Positions 9,371-17,887 of a stretch of 64,000 bases of DNA are shown piece by piece. Origin of the DNA: JAWMQL01 sp033283165. GTDB taxonomy: Bacteria; Pseudomonadota; Gammaproteobacteria; Pseudomonadales; Halieaceae. The stretch covers positions 62,001 to 126,000 of the forward strand of contig JAWMQL010000005.1 in the NCBI GenBank assembly GCA_033283165.1, in the 5' to 3' direction. Numbering within the stretch: position 1 is the stretch's first letter; every line of letters begins with the position of its first letter. Below the pieces are notes generated by a model. That model was given only the letters and a program-made list of their open reading frames with translations, was not told the DNA's origin and did no database searches. A program made the position numbers and the translations under genes.

Positions 9371-10411
9371 ATGCAAGCCAAAGCCTATGCCCTTGCCGCC
9401 GAGGGCGGCCTACTGGAGCCCTGCACCATCGAGCGGCGCGCGCCGGGACCCGAGGACGTTCTGGTGGAGTTACTGTACTGCGGCATCTGCCACACCGACC
9501 TGATCATTGCCAACAACGAAACAGGGGGCGCCATGTATCCGGTAGTCCCCGGGCATGAGATGGTAGGGCGGGTAGCGGAGACCGGCTCCGACGTGACCGC
9601 CTTCGAGGTGGGCGACCTTGTGGGAATCGGCTGCATTGCTGACACCTGCCGGACCTGCAGCGCCTGTAATGCCGGCGACGAGCACTACTGTGAAAGCGGC
9701 TTTGTGATGACCTTCAACGCCGTCGATGCCGGTGGCGAAAAGACCCACGGCGGCTACAGCTCACATTACACGATCAACCAGCGCTACGCGCTGCGGATAC
9801 CCGACGGTCTCGACCCCGCGGGCGCAGCACCACTTCTATGCGGGGGAATTACCGTCTACACCCCGCTGAAACGCTATGGTGTAACAGCCGGGAAAAAAGT
9901 CGGTGTATTGGGCCTGGGTGGCCTCGGCCACCTGGCGATCAAGATGGCGAGCGCCATGGGGGCGCATACCGTCATGCTGACATCCTCAGAAAGCAAGGTG
10001 GCAGACGCCGAAAAGCTGGGCGCCAACGAGGTAGTGCTGACGCGCGAGGCCGAGCACCTGAATGCGCACGCTGGCAGCTTTGATCTGATCATCAACACGA
10101 TTCCCGGTGAGCACGACCCGAATCCATTCCTGCCGCTACTGAGCCGGTTCGGAACGCTGTGCTTTGTCGGAGCACCGCAGACACCGCTGCCCATCGTTAT
10201 ATCGGGGCTGGTGGTGGGTGACAAGTCCATGTCGGGCTCTTTCATTGGCGGTTTGCCCGGCACCGGGGAAATGCTGCAGTTTTGTGCCGACCACAACATT
10301 ACCGCGGATATAGAGCTGATTAATATCGAGCAGGTGAACGAAGCCTGGGCGCGTATCGAGCGTAACGACGTTAAGTACCGCTTTGTCATCGACCTGGCCA
10401 GCCTGGGTTGA
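9371..10411 (+). CDS. zinc-dependent alcohol dehydrogenase (MDR, cinnamyl-alcohol-dehydrogenase-like)
   Basis: A medium-chain dehydrogenase of 346 residues that interconverts an alcohol and an aldehyde with NAD(P). Catalytic zinc ligands are visible in CGICHTDL near residue 37 and GHEMVGRV near 59. The structural zinc lobe is CIADTCRTCSACNAGDEHYC near 92-111. The nucleotide-binding turn GLGGLGHLAIKMA begins near 180; the following acidic or Ser position (TSSESK) suggests NADP(H) preference, but this is weak. It starts 25 bases after the BtrH-like gene. In the operon it could act on an alcohol precursor or product of the ligase substrate. Confidence 0.85.
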   Translation: MQAKAYALAAEGGLLEPCTIERRAPGPEDVLVELLYCGICHTDLIIANNETGGAMYPVVPGHEMVGRVAETGSDVTAFEVGDLVGIGCIADTCRTCSACNAGDEHYCESGFVMTFNAVDAGGEKTHGGYSSHYTINQRYALRIPDGLDPAGAAPLLCGGITVYTPLKRYGVTAGKKVGVLGLGGLGHLAIKMASAMGAHTVMLTSSESKVADAEKLGANEVVLTREAEHLNAHAGSFDLIINTIPGEHDPNPFLPLLSRFGTLCFVGAPQTPLPIVISGLVVGDKSMSGSFIGGLPGTGEMLQFCADHNITADIELINIEQVNEAWARIERNDVKYRFVIDLASLG

Positions 10412-10451
10412 TGCCGAGATTCTGACTACGGCAACACGCCGGGAGAGTGCC

Positions 10452-11978
10452 ATGAATGCGATCAACCCACTGCCGAGGGAGGAAACCGCCGAACAGCGCT
10501 GGAGCCGGTTTTCTCCCATTGCCACGGGCGAGGAATATATTGACAGCCTGCGTGGTCGTGGACTTACCGTGTACCTGTTGGGCGAAAAAGTCGACGAACC
10601 CGTGGATCACCCCATTATTCGCCCCTCCATCAACGCGCTGCGGGCCACCTATGACCTGGCCGTGGAGGAACCTGAGCTGGCGAGCGCCTGGTCCAGCCTG
10701 ATCGACGCCCCGGTCAACCGCTTCCTGCATATCGTCGAGTCGCCTGAGGACCTGGTGCGCAAGAACGAAATGCAACGACGTATGGGTCAAATCACGGGCA
10801 CCTGCTTCCAGCGCTGTGCCGGCCTGGATACCATCAGTGTCCTGCATTCTATTACCTACGATATCGACCAGAAGCACGGCACTGCGTATCACCTGCGTTA
10901 CCTGGATTTCATGCGGCAGGCCCAGCGAAACAACGTGATCATCGGCGCCGGCATGACCGATCCCAAGGGCGACCGCAGCAAGCGCCCCCACGAGCAGGCG
11001 GATCCGGACCTGTTCCTGCACGTTACCCGCCGCACCGATGCGGGGCTTTATATAACCGGCGCCAAGGCGCACATGACCGGGGGTCTCAATTCCCACTGGA
11101 TCTGCGTCATGCCCACCATGAATCTGCAGGCGGAGGACCGTGAATACGCCGTGGTCGGGCTGGTACCGGGCGACGCCCAGGGTATTACCTATATCTATGG
11201 CCGCCAGTCCTGCGATACCCGGGCGCTGGAGCCTGGCGATATCGACGCGGGGAATGCGGAGTATGGGGGCCAGGAGGTACTGGTGGTCTTTGACGAGGTC
11301 TTCATTCCCTGGGAGCATGTGCTCATGGACGGCGAGTATGAGTTCGCCCAGCTCATGGTCTCGCGCTTTACCGCCTATCACCGTGCCAGTTATGTCTGTA
11401 AAACCGGCCTCGGCGACGTAATGGTCGGCGCTGCCGCATCGATCGCCGAATATAACGGCGCCGAGCGCGCCAGTCATATCAAGGACAAGCTGGTTGAGAT
11501 GACCCACCTCAATGAGACGATTTTTTCCTCCGGGATTGCCTCGTCCTACCGGGCGTCACAGCTGGAGTCCGGCATCTGGATGAATGACGAGATGCTTTCG
11601 AACGTATGCAAGCACAACGTCACGCGATTCCCCTACGAAATCGCCCGCTTCGCCCAGGACCTGGCAGGGGGAATCATGGTAACGCTGCCCTCAGAGCAGG
11701 ATTTTGATAACGAGGAGACCGGCCCGATTCTCCAGAAGTACCTGAAAGGCAGGGGGGATATCCCGGTGGAGCAGCGGGTGCGTATGCTGCGCCTGATCGA
11801 GAACATGACGTTAGGGCGCAACGCGGTGGGTTACCTGACCGAGTCGCTGCACGGTGCCGGATCGCCCCAGGCCCAGCGGATCCAGATACTGCGCGGTATG
11901 GAAGTGGAGCGTAAGAAGCGCTACGCGGAAAAACTGGCAGGTATCGAGATCATCGCTACCGACAGCACTGACCGGTAA
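10452..11978 (+). CDS. 4-hydroxybutyryl-CoA dehydratase / HpaB-family flavoprotein
   Basis: A 508-residue flavoprotein of the 4-hydroxyphenylacetate 3-hydroxylase (HpaB) superfamily, most like 4-hydroxybutyryl-CoA dehydratase. In the Clostridium enzyme the FAD lies next to a [4Fe-4S] cluster bound by Cys99, Cys103, His292 and Cys299. Here TCFQRC gives Cys118 and Cys122 with the same spacing. HRASYVCK gives His310, Tyr314, Cys316 and Lys317, with one residue fewer between Tyr and Cys than I recall for the characterised enzyme. Plain HpaB oxygenases lack these cysteines, so a CoA-thioester dehydratase or isomerase is more likely. ATG 10452 follows GGGAGAG; upstream extension to 10383 would overlap the previous gene and is not favoured. 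It closes the operon. Confidence 0.75.
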   Translation: MNAINPLPREETAEQRWSRFSPIATGEEYIDSLRGRGLTVYLLGEKVDEPVDHPIIRPSINALRATYDLAVEEPELASAWSSLIDAPVNRFLHIVESPEDLVRKNEMQRRMGQITGTCFQRCAGLDTISVLHSITYDIDQKHGTAYHLRYLDFMRQAQRNNVIIGAGMTDPKGDRSKRPHEQADPDLFLHVTRRTDAGLYITGAKAHMTGGLNSHWICVMPTMNLQAEDREYAVVGLVPGDAQGITYIYGRQSCDTRALEPGDIDAGNAEYGGQEVLVVFDEVFIPWEHVLMDGEYEFAQLMVSRFTAYHRASYVCKTGLGDVMVGAAASIAEYNGAERASHIKDKLVEMTHLNETIFSSGIASSYRASQLESGIWMNDEMLSNVCKHNVTRFPYEIARFAQDLAGGIMVTLPSEQDFDNEETGPILQKYLKGRGDIPVEQRVRMLRLIENMTLGRNAVGYLTESLHGAGSPQAQRIQILRGMEVERKKRYAEKLAGIEIIATDSTDR

Positions 11979-12080
11979 GCTCGCTGAAGCATGCGCGCCC
12001 GTCTACTCCCTTGCTGCTGACGGTCAAACGATGCTGTAATTGCGCCTGATCGGCGAAGATGCAGAGCCGGCCGACCGGTG

Positions 12081-12521
12081 TTAGCTCTCCGGCTGGTCGA
12101 ACTGCAGCTGGCGGCGCAACATTTCCACCCGTTCTCGATTGGCGCCCATATCACTGATACCAAGGCGGGAGGAAGAGCGTACCTGAATCAAGCCCGCCTG
12201 CTCGTCAAACAATAACTGTACATCGTCGCGGAAGCGCATCAGTGGCGTTTGAACCACAGCCTGCAAGAAGTCCCCGTTATCCGTGGTGATGGTCCAATTC
12301 TCCTGCCTGCCCAACCACACCTTGAGTGTTTGCCACTGGCCGGCCGTTGCCTGCAGAGGCGCGATCGCGTTCCCGCCCTCTCCCCCGTCGCTGTTGACGC
12401 AGTTGGGAAGTGAGCCGCACGCAGGCAACCCCGCACCCCCTCCAGGTTGGTCTGGCGCGCCGGTGCATCCCGTAAGACACAGGGTCACCAGGAGTGTGAG
12501 CAGGCAGGTCAAGCGTCCCAT
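12081..12521 (-). CDS. DUF1499 family lipoprotein
   Basis: A small protein of 146 residues. The N-terminus has a hydrophobic segment ending in the lipobox LTGC, so it is probably a lipoprotein. ACGSLPNCVNS follows, matching the conserved start of DUF1499 proteins. The C-terminal part (MRFRDDVQLLF, IQVRSSSRLGISDMGANRER) is the best conserved part of that family. Function is unknown. The start at 12521 is chosen because it begins the signal sequence; an extension to 12569 would overlap the upstream gene. It lies directly downstream of the EstB-like gene on the same strand and is convergent with the dehydratase. Confidence 0.75.
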   Translation of the reverse strand: MGRLTCLLTLLVTLCLTGCTGAPDQPGGGAGLPACGSLPNCVNSDGGEGGNAIAPLQATAGQWQTLKVWLGRQENWTITTDNGDFLQAVVQTPLMRFRDDVQLLFDEQAGLIQVRSSSRLGISDMGANRERVEMLRRQLQFDQPES

Positions 12522-12565
12522 CACCACCTGCCGGCCGCCTGACTGTTCCCCGGGTTCTGGAAACC

Positions 12566-13873
12566 TCACGGCCTGACTGCCCTGGACACGCCCAAGGCAC
12601 AGGTCAATACCTCTGCCTGGTACCTTTTCCCTCGTTCATTAAGAATATCCAGTACATGCAGCGACGTGGGCACGAATGCGAAACCGATATCCAGTTCCGG
12701 ATGCCACTGGAAAATGGACCCGCCAAATCCCATCCAGCCGTAGAAGCCCTCCCTTCCCTCGTTGAACTCACGCTCCATGCGTGTGTTATCGGGAGTACAG
12801 GGGGTGAAACAATTCACCCCCCCTTGGGTGAAACGCGTGGTCAGTATTGCCCCCATATCGGCTTCCAGGGGATAGGCATGCATGGCCTGCCATGCCTCCC
12901 CGCGGATATACTCCCTGCCCTGCCAGGAACCGCCGGCTGACAGCATCGCGCCAATCTTCGCCAAGCCCCGGGCGGAGCAGGTTGCATTGGCCGAGGGCGT
13001 TTCGCCTTTCGCAAACCGCGGCTCATTGAAGATTTCCAGGTCATTCATGCCGGTTAATGGCGGCGGGACGCCCATCCTGCGACTTCGAACCAGAGTCGGG
13101 ATCATCCGGATGAGACGGCCAAGAATCTGAAAGATATTGTGAACGATACGCCTGCCAAGGAAACGGGGTAGCAGGCTTTGCAGAAACTGAAAACCGAGAC
13201 CCAGTGCCTTAACCCTGGAAACGCGACCCATTTCGTCGTCCCTGACGCCAATCACCACATCTGCGTCAAGCGGCCCACTGACCTCTTCACGCAGAAACTC
13301 GCCGATGGTGCGGCCGGCAGGATCCACTCTACGGAACAGTTCATTGACGATCCAGCCACGCGTGAGCGCGTGATACTCTCTCTTACCCTCACCTGTTTTA
13401 CCAAAGCTTGGCGCCTGACCCTCGATGATGCGACCCACGGCATTCTGTTTGATATTCTCCGTAAACAGGTCCTCCATATCGAGCGAAGTGTCGAAGTTGG
13501 CCAGACCCGCCTCGTGCCGCATGAGGTCCGCAACGGTCAGCCCATCTTTGCCCTCGGCGCCAAACTCCGGCCAGTACTGCGTGATTTTCGCATCGTAGCT
13601 CAGCAGGTTCTTGCTGACGAGCGAGGCGATAGCGATCGCCTCGAGGCTCTTGCCACTGCTGAAAATGTTAACGAGGGAGTCCCCCGAGAAGCTGCCGTCA
13701 CCTGTCGCGGACGCCCACAGATCCACCACCTTTTTACCCTGGTGGTACACACATAGCTGGGCGTTCTGCTCGGCCATTGCATGCATCTCATGCCGGAAGA
13801 GCTGCTCGACCGATTCGAATCCAGCCGTGACCTCGCCATGAACTGGAATGCGGTTTGTTGTGCCTTGCCCCAT
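12566..13873 (-). CDS. serine hydrolase, class C beta-lactamase-like / EstB-type esterase
   Basis: A cytosolic penicillin-recognising-fold hydrolase of 435 residues. The nucleophile motif SSGK (Ser72-x-x-Lys75) and the tyrosine motif YHALTRGW near residue 166 are present; these are the catalytic Ser/Lys and Tyr of the family. There is no signal peptide, which argues for an intracellular esterase rather than a beta-lactamase. The motif GGSIFQWHPELDIGFAFVP near the C-terminus fits the third active-site region. It is followed by the DUF1499 lipoprotein, whose chosen start lies 44 bases beyond its stop. Confidence 0.8.
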   Translation of the reverse strand: MGQGTTNRIPVHGEVTAGFESVEQLFRHEMHAMAEQNAQLCVYHQGKKVVDLWASATGDGSFSGDSLVNIFSSGKSLEAIAIASLVSKNLLSYDAKITQYWPEFGAEGKDGLTVADLMRHEAGLANFDTSLDMEDLFTENIKQNAVGRIIEGQAPSFGKTGEGKREYHALTRGWIVNELFRRVDPAGRTIGEFLREEVSGPLDADVVIGVRDDEMGRVSRVKALGLGFQFLQSLLPRFLGRRIVHNIFQILGRLIRMIPTLVRSRRMGVPPPLTGMNDLEIFNEPRFAKGETPSANATCSARGLAKIGAMLSAGGSWQGREYIRGEAWQAMHAYPLEADMGAILTTRFTQGGVNCFTPCTPDNTRMEREFNEGREGFYGWMGFGGSIFQWHPELDIGFAFVPTSLHVLDILNERGKRYQAEVLTCALGVSRAVRP

Positions 13874-14223
13874 CTGTTACTCCCCCTGGTTCGGCGGGAT
13901 TATAGCGCGAACCGTTGCGGGTCGCCGAAGGATTGCTCGAGCGGGAACATGATACTGTCACTGGCGTTAGCATTGTGTGATATGGCGGGAAGATTATTTC
14001 CTGAGGCCCGTTGCTGATTTTCGAATGCGCGGCAAAGGACCTGGCCGGACTTTGCCAATGATATATCGCACCTGTCTACCCCTGTTTTTTCACGTTACCG
14101 AGATGTTGTCGAATAGGGTCCAGAATTCGAGATTGCACTATAGTTAAAGAGCCGTGAAGTATTACCCGCTTGACTCTGCTCCCGGCAACGGCAGTTGCAC
14201 TATTCGACCGAGAGGGCGCCACC
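13874..14223. other. divergent intergenic region, no recognised element
   Basis: The 350 bases between the EstB-like gene and the copper ATPase hold both promoters. A TATAGT at 14139-14144 is the best -10 candidate for the ATPase, but without a matching -35 box. A TTGACT near 14170 is followed by CTGC...GCAG arms that loosely recall a MerR-type promoter; the spacing is not convincing and no MerR/CueR gene is nearby. No small gene is evident. Confidence 0.4.
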
Positions 14224-16533
14224 ATGGCACACAAGGAAACCAGCCACCACGGGCATGCCCCGGCTATCCACGGGCATGATCTGAAGGACCCCGTCTGTGG
14301 TATGTCGGTAACCGAAGACTCGGCCCATCACTTCTCCCACCAGGGCGAGGACTATTTCTTTTGCAGTGCCCGGTGTCTCGCAAAATTCTCCGGGCATCCG
14401 GAAGACTACCTGGGTTCTCGAAAGCAGGCCGCAGGTGACAGCAGTGCCTGGTATACCTGCCCCATGCACCCGGAAGTGAGGCAGCAGGGGCCCGGTAGCT
14501 GCCCGAAATGCGGCATGGCACTGGAACCGGAAGTCCCCTCTCTCGATGACAGTGAGGACCCGGAGTTGGTTGATTTTCGCAGGCGCTTCCGGGTCAGCCT
14601 GCCCTTCACGGGAGCAGTCTTTGTCCTTGCCATGTTCGGGCACGGCTGGTTACCGACCGGCAGTCACAATTGGGTGGAACTGCTGCTCGCCTCCCCCGTC
14701 GTGCTCTGGTGCGGCCTGCCCTTCTTTGAGCGCGGCGCACAGTCCATCATCAATCGCAGTCCCAACATGTGGACGCTAATAAGCCTGGGAACAGCCGCCG
14801 CCTACCTGTACAGCGTGGTTGCCACCCTCGCCCCAGGGGTATTTCCGGCGTCGTTCGTCCAGGATGGCCGGGTCAGCGTGTATTTCGAGGCTGCGGCCGT
14901 GATCATTTCCCTCACCCTGATGGGGCAGATGTTTGAGCTGAAGGCAAGGTCGCAGACCTCCGAGGCCATCAGATCCCTGCTGCAGCTCGCACCGGATACC
15001 GCCCGCCGCATCAATGCGGACGGCAGCGAAAACGACGTGCCTCTGTCAGAGGTCCAGGAAGGCGACCTGTTGCGCGTACGGCCTGGCGAAAAGGTGCCGG
15101 TGGACGGCGAGGTGGAGGAAGGGAAGAGCGCCATCGATGAGTCCATGCTTACCGGAGAGCCACTGCCCGTTTCCAAGCAGGCTGGCGACAAGGTGATCGG
15201 TGCCACCATGAACACCAGCGGCAGCCTGGTCATTCGTGCCGAACATGTCGGCCAGGACAGCACGCTGTCGCAGATCGTCAACCTCGTGGCCCAGGCGCAG
15301 CGTTCCCGCGCACCACTGCAACGGCTCGCCGATGTGGTGGCCGGCTATTTCGTGGTGACCGTTGTAGCCATTGCGCTGATCACTTTTCTCGCCTGGGGCG
15401 TATGGGGGCCGGCACCGAGTTGGGTACACGGACTGATCAACGCAGTATCGGTGCTGATTATCGCCTGCCCCTGTGCGCTGGGCCTGGCAACGCCGATGTC
15501 CATCATGGTAGCCACAGGCAAGGGCGCGACACGCGGCGTCCTGTTCCGTGATGCCACGGCAATCGAGGCCCTGCGCAAGGTAGACACGCTGGTGGTGGAC
15601 AAGACCGGCACACTGACCGAGGGAAGGCCTGCCTTCCGCCAGGCGGTCGCGTTAAACGGTTATTCAGAGGAGGAAGTCCTGCGGCTGGCCGCCAGTCTGG
15701 ACCAGGGCAGCGAACATCCCCTCGCACTGGCCATCGTAAGCAGGGCTCGCGAAATGGAACTGGAGCTTACCCGCGCTGAAGATTTTGAATCCGAATCCGG
15801 CATCGGGGTCACCGGCCAGGTGGAAGGCCACAGCCTGGTACTGGGAAACACGGCGCTCATGCAGTTGCACGGCATCGACCTGGACGCCACTGGATCGGAT
15901 GTCGATGAACTTCGCCAGGCTGGGGCAAGTGTCATCTACCTCGCGGTTGATCAACAGCTGGCAGGTGTGCTGGCCGTCGCCGACCCGATCAAGGCGACCA
16001 CCCAGGCGGCGATAGACCAGATACGGGCCGCCGGGGTACAGGTCATCATGGCCACCGGCGACGGCGAAATCACTGCCAGGGCCGTGGCCGGGCAGTTGGG
16101 AATACAGGACGCTTACGGGGAAGTCACACCAGAGAGAAAACTGCAGATCATCAGCGACCTGCAACAGCAGGGCCGCACGGTGGCCATGGCGGGCGACGGC
16201 ATCAATGACGCACCTGCACTTGCCAAAGCGGACGTCGGAATCGCCATGGGGACGGGCACGAATGTGGCGATGGACAGCGCGCAGGTGACCCTGATCAAAG
16301 GGGATTTGCGCGGCATTGGCGAGGCCATCAATCTGTCACAACAGACGGTGACCAACATGCGCCAGAACCTGGGGTTTGCCTTCCTTTACAACAGCATCGG
16401 TGTGCCTGTTGCCGCCGGGGTGCTGTATCCCTTCACGGGAATGCTGCTGTCACCCATGATCGCCGCGCTGGCGATGAGCCTCAGCTCGGTCTCGGTGGTC
16501 AGCAACGCGCTGCGCTTGCGCATTCGGCACTAG
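14224..16533 (+). CDS. copA: copper-exporting P1B-type ATPase with YHS and metal-binding N-terminus
   Basis: A heavy-metal P-type ATPase of 769 residues that exports Cu(I) from the cytoplasm. The N-terminus is His-rich and holds a YHS domain (DPVCGMSV near 22 with CSARC near 47-51), then a second metal-binding motif YTCPMHPE...CPKCGMALEP near 77-102, in place of the usual HMA domains. Further on are the TGE loop (MLTGEP), the CPC translocation motif in ACPCALGLATP, DKTGTLTEG with the phosphorylated Asp, SEHPLA for nucleotide binding, and GDGINDAP. YN in the next-to-last segment and MSLSSVS in the last match Cu(I)-specific transporters. ATG 14224 is preferred over the TTG at 14170. Confidence 0.9.
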   Translation: MAHKETSHHGHAPAIHGHDLKDPVCGMSVTEDSAHHFSHQGEDYFFCSARCLAKFSGHPEDYLGSRKQAAGDSSAWYTCPMHPEVRQQGPGSCPKCGMALEPEVPSLDDSEDPELVDFRRRFRVSLPFTGAVFVLAMFGHGWLPTGSHNWVELLLASPVVLWCGLPFFERGAQSIINRSPNMWTLISLGTAAAYLYSVVATLAPGVFPASFVQDGRVSVYFEAAAVIISLTLMGQMFELKARSQTSEAIRSLLQLAPDTARRINADGSENDVPLSEVQEGDLLRVRPGEKVPVDGEVEEGKSAIDESMLTGEPLPVSKQAGDKVIGATMNTSGSLVIRAEHVGQDSTLSQIVNLVAQAQRSRAPLQRLADVVAGYFVVTVVAIALITFLAWGVWGPAPSWVHGLINAVSVLIIACPCALGLATPMSIMVATGKGATRGVLFRDATAIEALRKVDTLVVDKTGTLTEGRPAFRQAVALNGYSEEEVLRLAASLDQGSEHPLALAIVSRAREMELELTRAEDFESESGIGVTGQVEGHSLVLGNTALMQLHGIDLDATGSDVDELRQAGASVIYLAVDQQLAGVLAVADPIKATTQAAIDQIRAAGVQVIMATGDGEITARAVAGQLGIQDAYGEVTPERKLQIISDLQQQGRTVAMAGDGINDAPALAKADVGIAMGTGTNVAMDSAQVTLIKGDLRGIGEAINLSQQTVTNMRQNLGFAFLYNSIGVPVAAGVLYPFTGMLLSPMIAALAMSLSSVSVVSNALRLRIRH

Positions 16534-16539
16534 ACCGGT

Positions 16540-17880
16540 CTATGCCTGTCCCTTCTCCAGGAAATGGGCCAACCGGACCATGGCCAGGGTGTCCAGCTTG
16601 CAGTACCGCAACAGTGCCTCACGCAATGCGGCCTTCCTGTCCGGTGTGGTCTTGCCGTCGATCATCTCCAGGTATGCCGGTTCGGCCATCGCGCCACTGC
16701 TGACGATATCCAGCTCACCGTAATCCAGATCGGGCGCCACGGTAGGCAGGACGGCCTTGATCGACCACGATCCGCGCATATCCGGGTGATAGTAATACTT
16801 GCGGGTGAGCGGCAGCAGGTCATACAGCCGATCCACGATCCGCTCCAACGGCTCAGCCAGATCCGGAAATTGGGTGATGAAGCCACGGATAATCGTTCGT
16901 TCATAGGGCGAGTACATGAAGACCGGCCCTTCCTGGCCCAGGGCCTCGATCAGGGATTCGGCACAACGCCGCATCGGCGCCTCATTGCCTTCAGCCAGAA
17001 ACTCGCGGTGGTCCATGGTTCCATCCTGGCTTTCGACGTGGCATGACCACTGGAACGCCTGGGGACTATAGGGCCGGGTACCCGCAAAGCGCGGCACCGC
17101 CGGGGCGATGGTCTCGAAATCGAAGTAGTACCGAGGCCACCCCAGCGCGCGGAGTTCCTCGCCAGCAGCCGGATCCAGGACATACTCCCCGCTTTCCGGC
17201 TCCTCCGGCCGGGATTCCCGGCAGTAGTCCTGAAACGGGCAGGCGAAGGGCGCGGTGCAGTGGGCGCCCATGGGAATATGCGGCTCGCCGCCCACGAGAA
17301 CCTCGCGCATATCCTCGATCAGTTCCTCGACCTCGGCTCCTGCCGCTCGCGACTCGTGCAGTACATCGACCAGGGTGAACAGACCACTGTAGTCGTCGTC
17401 ACCGGCATACACGAACTGGTTGTTGATGTGAGCCAGTTCCAGGCGCTGGAGTCGCAAACCCGACTGTTCGAGTACCCGCAGCTGGATCGCGCAGTCGAAC
17501 AGGTGGTAGTCCTTCACCCCGGTTGACGCTTTGACTTCTATCAGCCGATAGTTATCGCTGCTGTCCCGGATCAGGATATCGGCCCGGATGAGTATGCCCT
17601 GGGCCTGGAAGGTGGCCTCGAACAAGGTGATCGGGCCCGGGATTGCCAGAATCTCACGGGTCTGGGATAGTGCCTGCCCCAGGTCCTGGTCGTGCCCGAT
17701 GAGAATGCCGCCAGGGAAAAGCCCCTGGGCGGTCTGGCCCACCTGGTGGCCCACCGCGAAAGCAAGCTCCGTCGCAGAGGAGTACACAAGCTTTTCCGGG
17801 GCGTATTTTTCCAACCACAGCCGCTTGCCGCATTGCCAGCCCGAGATCAGCCTGGATTTGGAAAGGTGAACTTCGTCCAC
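16540..17880 (-). CDS. DUF2779 protein, PD-(D/E)XK nuclease-like plus RNase H-like region
   Basis: A protein of about 446 residues. The N-terminus begins LSKSRLISGWQCGKRLWLEK, typical of DUF2779 and related Cas4-like nucleases. RLIEVKAST near residue 128 supplies the E-x-K of a PD-(D/E)XK site. A Cys cluster (CTAPFACPFQDYC near 217-229) with the early Cys could hold an iron-sulfur cluster. The C-terminal half has YYFDFETIAP and later CKLDTLAM, resembling an exonuclease-like fold. No CRISPR or repair genes are adjacent. I chose GTG 17880, eight bases after glsA ends; the TTG at 17937 would add residues encoded by the overlapping end of glsA. Function is unknown. Confidence 0.7.
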   Translation of the reverse strand: MDEVHLSKSRLISGWQCGKRLWLEKYAPEKLVYSSATELAFAVGHQVGQTAQGLFPGGILIGHDQDLGQALSQTREILAIPGPITLFEATFQAQGILIRADILIRDSSDNYRLIEVKASTGVKDYHLFDCAIQLRVLEQSGLRLQRLELAHINNQFVYAGDDDYSGLFTLVDVLHESRAAGAEVEELIEDMREVLVGGEPHIPMGAHCTAPFACPFQDYCRESRPEEPESGEYVLDPAAGEELRALGWPRYYFDFETIAPAVPRFAGTRPYSPQAFQWSCHVESQDGTMDHREFLAEGNEAPMRRCAESLIEALGQEGPVFMYSPYERTIIRGFITQFPDLAEPLERIVDRLYDLLPLTRKYYYHPDMRGSWSIKAVLPTVAPDLDYGELDIVSSGAMAEPAYLEMIDGKTTPDRKAALREALLRYCKLDTLAMVRLAHFLEKGQA

Positions 17881-17887
17881 GGCAGCG

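Noticed and set aside
14164..14205. Possible MerR/CueR-type promoter before copA
   Set aside because: The TTGACT and following arms do not give a 19-base spacer to a recognisable -10 box, and no MerR-family gene is in the window.
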